Positions 5,568 to 8,446 of a stretch of 8,446 bases of DNA are shown in pieces. The notes below the pieces were generated by a model. That model worked only from the letters and a program-made list of their open reading frames with translations. It did no database searches and was not told where the DNA came from. Numbering within the stretch: the first letter of the stretch is position 1; the number at the start of each line of letters is the position of its first letter. This DNA comes from Candidatus Cloacimonadota bacterium. Its GTDB lineage: Bacteria; Cloacimonadota; Cloacimonadia; JGIOTU-2. Position numbers and translations under genes: made by a program. The stretch lies in the NCBI GenBank assembly GCA_030628975.1, contig DAOVPZ010000039.1:1-8446 (forward strand). Direction: 5' to 3'.

Positions 5568-6794
5568 TCAGAATTTTCTATAAAATACATTCTCAAACTT
5601 ATCTGCCTTGCCTATTCTATAGACAACATTGAAAATCCTGTCGGGATATAAACTAATAAATTTTTTATACTTGGATAGAACAAAATTGGTAAGGTTATAT
5701 TTTACTTCATAAACATTCTTTTCATCCAGAACAAAATCTACCTCATTCTGTTGTTGAGTTCGCCAAAAATGTATTCGTTCAAGTGGTAATCTGTCAAGGA
5801 ATTGACGGAAAATAAAATTTTCATATAATTTTCCAATATCCTGACGATAATTAGTTAAATTATAATTTCTTATCAAAGCATTTCTCAAACCCAAATCCAG
5901 GAAATACACTTTAGGCATCTTTTTTATCTCTTTTCTTATATTAGTAAAATATGGCGAAACTGTAGCAATATGGAAAGACTTTTTTAGAGTATGAATATAA
6001 TTATCAATTGCTGTTGTAGATACTCTCAGAAGTTTTGATAAAGTATTTGTATTTAATAAACTGCTAATCTGGTCACTCAAAATTTTAAGCAATTCCAGCG
6101 CTTTTTGCTGATTCTTTATTCCAGATTCCATAATATCTTTTTTGATATATGAGTATAATAATTCATTCAATAATTCCTTTTTCTCTTTGTCCGTTGATGC
6201 CAGGACAACTCTTGGATATCCTCCATAAATTAAATACTGATCAATATAGTAAGAAATCTCACGCTGTTCTGTAATAGGTATATTTTCAATAGTCAAAGAT
6301 TGATATGTAATTTCGTTGATTAATCTTGCCAGAGCAGGTTTGTTGTTAAATGTTAAAAATTCATCAAAAGACAAAGTATATAAAATGAATATTTTCTTTC
6401 GTCCCGCAAGTGAATCCTTAAATTTTGTATCCATATAAAATGCAGAAGAACCGCTTACAATCAATTTTATCCTTTTTGAGAATTCATCATATAAGTATTT
6501 TAGAAAGTTTGATGGATTATAGAGATACTGAATTTCATCAACAAGGAAATATATCTTTTGATTTTTAGGTAATGAAAAAAGATTAAATATATTTCTGGGA
6601 TGGTCATTAAGTAATTGCAGGTAATCAGGGTCTTCCAAATTAACATAAAAACATGGTAAGCCTTTTTCTATTAGATAATTCTCAATTTGCCCAAGAATAG
6701 TGGTTTTACCTACCTGTCTTGCTCCAGTAATAATTGTTACTTCTTTATTTTTTAGATGCTTCAAACATTTGTAATATAGATTTCTATTTAACAA
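5568..6794 (-). CDS. AAA ATPase of the AAA_14/DUF4143 type
   Basis: The product is a complete 408-aa ATPase. Residues 18-32 carry the Walker A loop (GARQVGKTT, Lys30). Residues 81-89 carry Walker B (IYFLVDEIQ, Asp86-Glu87). A sensor-like LIVSGSSAF is at 112-119, followed by SLAGRKKIF and LSFDEFL (141-147), the usual signature of this family. GGYPRVV (191-197) marks the start of the lid, and a winged-helix-like region spans about 240-272. The C-terminal DUF4143 part (about 280-408) has FLDLGLRNAL, YENFIF and EVDFVLDEKNVYEVKYN, a PD-(D/E)xK-like arrangement with Glu351, Asp353, Glu363 and Lys365. These proteins are common multicopy accessory ATPases with unproven cellular roles. The start is TTG with AGGTGG four bases upstream; no ATG is available near the N-terminus and homologues begin at the same place. 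The gene stands alone on its strand and is flanked by similar hairpins. Confidence 0.92.
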   Translation of the reverse strand: MLNRNLYYKCLKHLKNKEVTIITGARQVGKTTILGQIENYLIEKGLPCFYVNLEDPDYLQLLNDHPRNIFNLFSLPKNQKIYFLVDEIQYLYNPSNFLKYLYDEFSKRIKLIVSGSSAFYMDTKFKDSLAGRKKIFILYTLSFDEFLTFNNKPALARLINEITYQSLTIENIPITEQREISYYIDQYLIYGGYPRVVLASTDKEKKELLNELLYSYIKKDIMESGIKNQQKALELLKILSDQISSLLNTNTLSKLLRVSTTAIDNYIHTLKKSFHIATVSPYFTNIRKEIKKMPKVYFLDLGLRNALIRNYNLTNYRQDIGKLYENFIFRQFLDRLPLERIHFWRTQQQNEVDFVLDEKNVYEVKYNLTNFVLSKYKKFISLYPDRIFNVVYRIGKADKFENVFYRKF

Positions 6795-6798
6795 TTTA

Positions 6799-6804
6799 CC
6801 ACCT
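6799..6804 (-). promoter_or_regulatory. Ribosome binding site deciding the TTG start of the ATPase
   Basis: On the minus strand AGGTGG lies four bases before TTG (6794-6792). It is the only purine-rich site here and supports the non-ATG start, since the first in-frame ATG would fall after the Walker motifs. Confidence 0.6.
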
Positions 6805-6861
6805 GATTTATTTTTTAGTCAAAAAAAATGGATATATTAATTCTGTCAAGTTAAAATAATC

Positions 6862-6894
6862 GGATAATATTTATTTTTAAAATAAAAAATATCC
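6862..6894. repeat. 33-nt near-perfect AT palindrome in the divergent spacer
   Basis: Two 16-base arms starting GGATA and ending TATCC are complementary except at two positions, around a single central base. The arms are GGATAATATTTATTTT (6862-6877) and AAAATAAAAAATATCC (6879-6894). The site lies 68 bases before the ATPase start on one side and 126 bases before the moxR ATG on the other. It could be an operator for a dimeric regulator or a cruciform/hairpin element; the AT bias weakens the case somewhat. Confidence 0.5.
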
Positions 6895-6912
6895 ACTTTT
6901 ATTGATCTATAT

Positions 6913-6953
6913 AAAGACCTTCATTGTTTCCAAAACCTTGAAGGTCTTTTATT
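6913..6953 (+). repeat. Second copy of the AGACCTTCA hairpin element
   Basis: AAAGACCTTCA (6913-6923) pairs perfectly with TGAAGGTCTTT (6939-6949). Inside, GTTT (6926-6929) can pair with AAAC (6933-6936). TTTTATTTT overlaps and follows the 3' arm, so it has the form of a + strand terminator, yet no + strand gene lies just upstream. It aligns over about 40 bases with the terminator at 5415-5453 in the same orientation. Confidence 0.6.
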
Positions 6954-7009
6954 TTCCCTCCCATTCTTGACAATATAATATCAATCTAACTTTTAAAGTA
7001 AAATCATTT

Positions 7010-7014
7010 GAGGT
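7010..7014 (+). promoter_or_regulatory. Ribosome binding site supporting moxR start at 7020
   Basis: GAGGT lies five bases before ATG 7020. The in-frame TTG at 7008 has no purine-rich site in front of it, and it overlaps the edge of this GAGGT. This favours 7020 over the longer reading frame. Confidence 0.6.
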
Positions 7015-7019
7015 ATGGA

Positions 7020-8024
7020 ATGGAAAACATATTGTCAGATAGTGATGTTCAAACAATTGAAAATCTATCTAAATCACGAGAAACAATTATCAAAGAAATC
7101 CACAAAGTTATTATCGGACAGGATAAAGTAATTGAGTATTTTCTAATTTCGTTATTTGCAAATGGACATTGCCTTCTTGTTGGTGTGCCCGGACTTGCAA
7201 AAACACTTCTTATAAGCACAATTGCTCAAGCTCTGGATTTGAAATTCAGCCGTATTCAATTCACTCCAGATTTAATGCCTTCAGATATAACTGGTACGGA
7301 TATTCTCACCGAAGATAGAACAACAGGAAAAAGAATTTTCCAATTTGTAAAAGGTCCAATTTTTGCTAATATCATCCTTGCAGATGAGATAAATCGAACA
7401 CCACCAAAAACGCAGTCTGCACTTCTACAAGCTATGCAAGAAAGAGAAGTCACAGCTGGGAATAATACTTTCCCACTAACTCCTCCATTCTTTGTGCTTG
7501 CAACTCAGAATCCAATAGAGCAGGAAGGAACTTATCCCCTACCAGAAGCACAATTGGATAGATTCATATTTCATATTGATATTGATTATCCGAGTTATGA
7601 AGAAGAAAAGCAGATTGCGGAATTCACAACAAGCCAGGAATTTCCAAAAATCAATAAAGTAATTGATGGTGAGGAAATAAACAAACTTCAAAAGTTTATC
7701 TTTAAAATACCTGTTTCTGAACACATTCTTAAATTTGCAGTAGATCTCGCCAGAATTTCTCGTCCCGATGAAAGCGATGTGCCTGATTTTGTGAAAAAAT
7801 TGGTCAACTGGGGTTCCGGACCTCGTGCTTCACAATACCTAATTTTAGCATCAAAAACCAGAGCTGCACTTTACGGTAGATATACTCCTACTATTGAAGA
7901 TATAGAATTCGTTGCAACACCGATTTTGCAACACCGCATCTTACTAAATTTTGCTGCTGAAGCAGAAGGTATTAAATCAAAAGATTTGATTGATAAGTTG
8001 ATAAATTATGTTAAGAAAAAATAA
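7020..8024 (+). CDS. MoxR-family AAA+ ATPase
   Basis: The product is 334 aa from ATG 7020, the usual length for MoxR. Motifs in order: Walker A GVPGLAKT (55-62), the FTPDLMPSDITG segment (81-92) typical of MoxR insert regions, Walker B IILADEINR (118-126; Asp122-Glu123), a long TPPKTQSALLQAMQEREVT helix, sensor-1-type ATQNP (161-165), EQEGTYPLPEAQLDRF with arginine-finger Arg181, and a C-terminal lid (about 245-334) ending LINYVKKK. MoxR proteins are cytoplasmic chaperone-like ATPases that remodel protein complexes, commonly with von Willebrand factor A partners, in metal-cofactor insertion, envelope stress or protein activation. The usual next gene is a DUF58 protein, then VWA genes; here the next gene is a lipoprotein 34 bases away. 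The substrate is unknown. All motifs are intact and the reading frame is clean. Confidence 0.93.
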   Translation: MENILSDSDVQTIENLSKSRETIIKEIHKVIIGQDKVIEYFLISLFANGHCLLVGVPGLAKTLLISTIAQALDLKFSRIQFTPDLMPSDITGTDILTEDRTTGKRIFQFVKGPIFANIILADEINRTPPKTQSALLQAMQEREVTAGNNTFPLTPPFFVLATQNPIEQEGTYPLPEAQLDRFIFHIDIDYPSYEEEKQIAEFTTSQEFPKINKVIDGEEINKLQKFIFKIPVSEHILKFAVDLARISRPDESDVPDFVKKLVNWGSGPRASQYLILASKTRAALYGRYTPTIEDIEFVATPILQHRILLNFAAEAEGIKSKDLIDKLINYVKKK

Positions 8025-8045
8025 TCTACAAAAAATACAATATAC

Positions 8046-8050
8046 GGAGG
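8046..8050 (+). promoter_or_regulatory. Strong ribosome binding site of the Cache-like lipoprotein
   Basis: GGAGG lies 8 bases before ATG 8059, within the 34-base gap after moxR. It is the most canonical Shine-Dalgarno in the window and suggests efficient translation of this second gene from a shared transcript. Confidence 0.7.
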
Positions 8051-8058
8051 AACTTAAA

Positions 8059-8446
8059 ATGAGAAAAAAGCAATTAATAATAAGTGGTTTATTAGTAGTA
8101 GGATTACTAATATTTCTTCTCTCATCATGCACAACTAAGAAACCAAAGAGTGAACTTACTCAAACTGAAGAATTGGTTTCTTTTGTTAATAAAGCAGTTG
8201 AATTGATAGAAAAGGACAGTGAAGACTGTTTCCCTGAATTCAGAAAGAAAGACAGTAAATGGTTTCACGATGACTTGTATATTTTCGTATGGGGTCTGGA
8301 TGGAATGAGATATGTGTATCCACCAAACCTTCAAGGTGAAGGTAAAAATATGATTGATTTAAAAGATATTAACGGAAAACCAATCGGAAGATTGATCGTT
8401 GATGCAGCATCTGGAGAAAAGGGTGAAGGTTGGGTACATTATCAGT
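8059..8446 (+). CDS. Lipoprotein with single Cache-like sensor domain (cut by window end)
   Basis: The frame opens at ATG 8059 and is open for 129 codons to the window edge. Residues 1-23 form a signal peptide (MRKKQ, then IISGLLVVGLLIFLLSSC) with lipobox Cys24, so it should be anchored to a membrane outside the cytoplasm. The visible mature part resembles a stand-alone single Cache domain (Cache_2/sCache): a long helix, TEELVSFVNKAVELIEKD, then WFHDDLYIFVWGLDGMRYVYPP, then NLQGEGKNMIDLKDINGKPI, then GEKGEGWVHYQ. The 'DG...YPP....GKN..D..D..G' series is the usual Cache_2 ligand-pocket layout. Cache domains bind small ligands, often within chemoreceptors or kinases; here it may be the whole protein. 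It probably shares a transcript with moxR. The C-terminus is not visible, so additional domains cannot be excluded. Confidence 0.8.
   Translation, partial: MRKKQLIISGLLVVGLLIFLLSSCTTKKPKSELTQTEELVSFVNKAVELIEKDSEDCFPEFRKKDSKWFHDDLYIFVWGLDGMRYVYPPNLQGEGKNMIDLKDINGKPIGRLIVDAASGEKGEGWVHYQ

Noticed and set aside
7008..7019. Upstream TTG start for moxR
   Set aside because: It has no Shine-Dalgarno and would overlap the edge of the GAGGT that serves ATG 7020; the shorter form has normal MoxR length.
8125..8334. Minus-strand frame near the window end
   Set aside because: It is antisense to the Cache-like lipoprotein, which has a signal peptide, lipobox and strong ribosome site.
8325..8343. ACCTTCAAGGTGAAGGT as a third hairpin-element copy
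   Set aside because: Similarity is limited to the ACCTTCAAGGT core and lies within coding sequence of the lipoprotein; lacks the second arm and T-run.

Overview
The window is AT-rich bacterial DNA with strong AGGAG-type ribosome binding sites, occasional GTG/TTG starts and lipoproteins of the 'CSKDSTGP' type. An intact FISUMP-domain (Fibrobacter succinogenes major paralogous domain) lipoprotein, a DUF4143-type AAA ATPase, a leaderless PD40 propeller and a CFI-box C-terminal domain together point to the Fibrobacterota-Chlorobiota-Bacteroidota superphylum or a neighbouring candidate phylum (Cloacimonadota, Marinimicrobia and similar). This placement is inferred from gene content and style only. 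No rRNA, tRNA, transposase, CRISPR array or integrase was seen.

Layout. Bases 1-39 may be the tail of an upstream gene. A secreted FISUMP lipoprotein (65-1054) is followed by a row of small or medium genes on the + strand, all without signal peptides: a 45-aa protein with two CxxCxGxG zinc motifs (1273-1410, short enough to be missed by length filters), a 75-aa single Ig-like/carboxypeptidase-regulatory-like domain (1525-1752), a 253-aa helical protein with a C-terminal CFI-box domain (1819-2580), a 298-aa six-bladed TolB/PD40-type propeller (2698-3594) and a 91-aa duplicated Cys-rich protein (3783-4058). Next is a disrupted gene for an exported protein (4069-5282) carrying one frameshift and one in-frame stop. 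A spacer packed with inverted repeats, including a good intrinsic terminator (5415-5453), separates it from a minus-strand AAA ATPase of the AAA_14/DUF4143 type (5568-6794). The divergent spacer 6795-7019 holds a near-perfect 33-nt palindrome and a second copy of the terminator-like hairpin. The last genes are a MoxR-family AAA+ ATPase (7020-8024) and a lipoprotein resembling a single-Cache sensor domain, cut by the window end (8059-8446).

How the parts may work together. The only pair whose spacing suggests one transcript is moxR plus the Cache-like lipoprotein (34 nt apart, strong Shine-Dalgarno). The small-gene row shares strand and style, but its gaps (66-188 nt) and a hairpin between two of the genes argue for several transcripts. 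It looks like an accessory region rather than a core pathway. No gene here has a biochemical function that can be fixed from sequence alone. The most noteworthy points are the overlooked zinc-motif gene, the CFI-box protein, the leaderless versions of normally exported folds, the decayed exported-protein gene, the matching hairpins on both sides of the DUF4143 ATPase, and a MoxR gene without its usual DUF58/VWA neighbour on the visible side.
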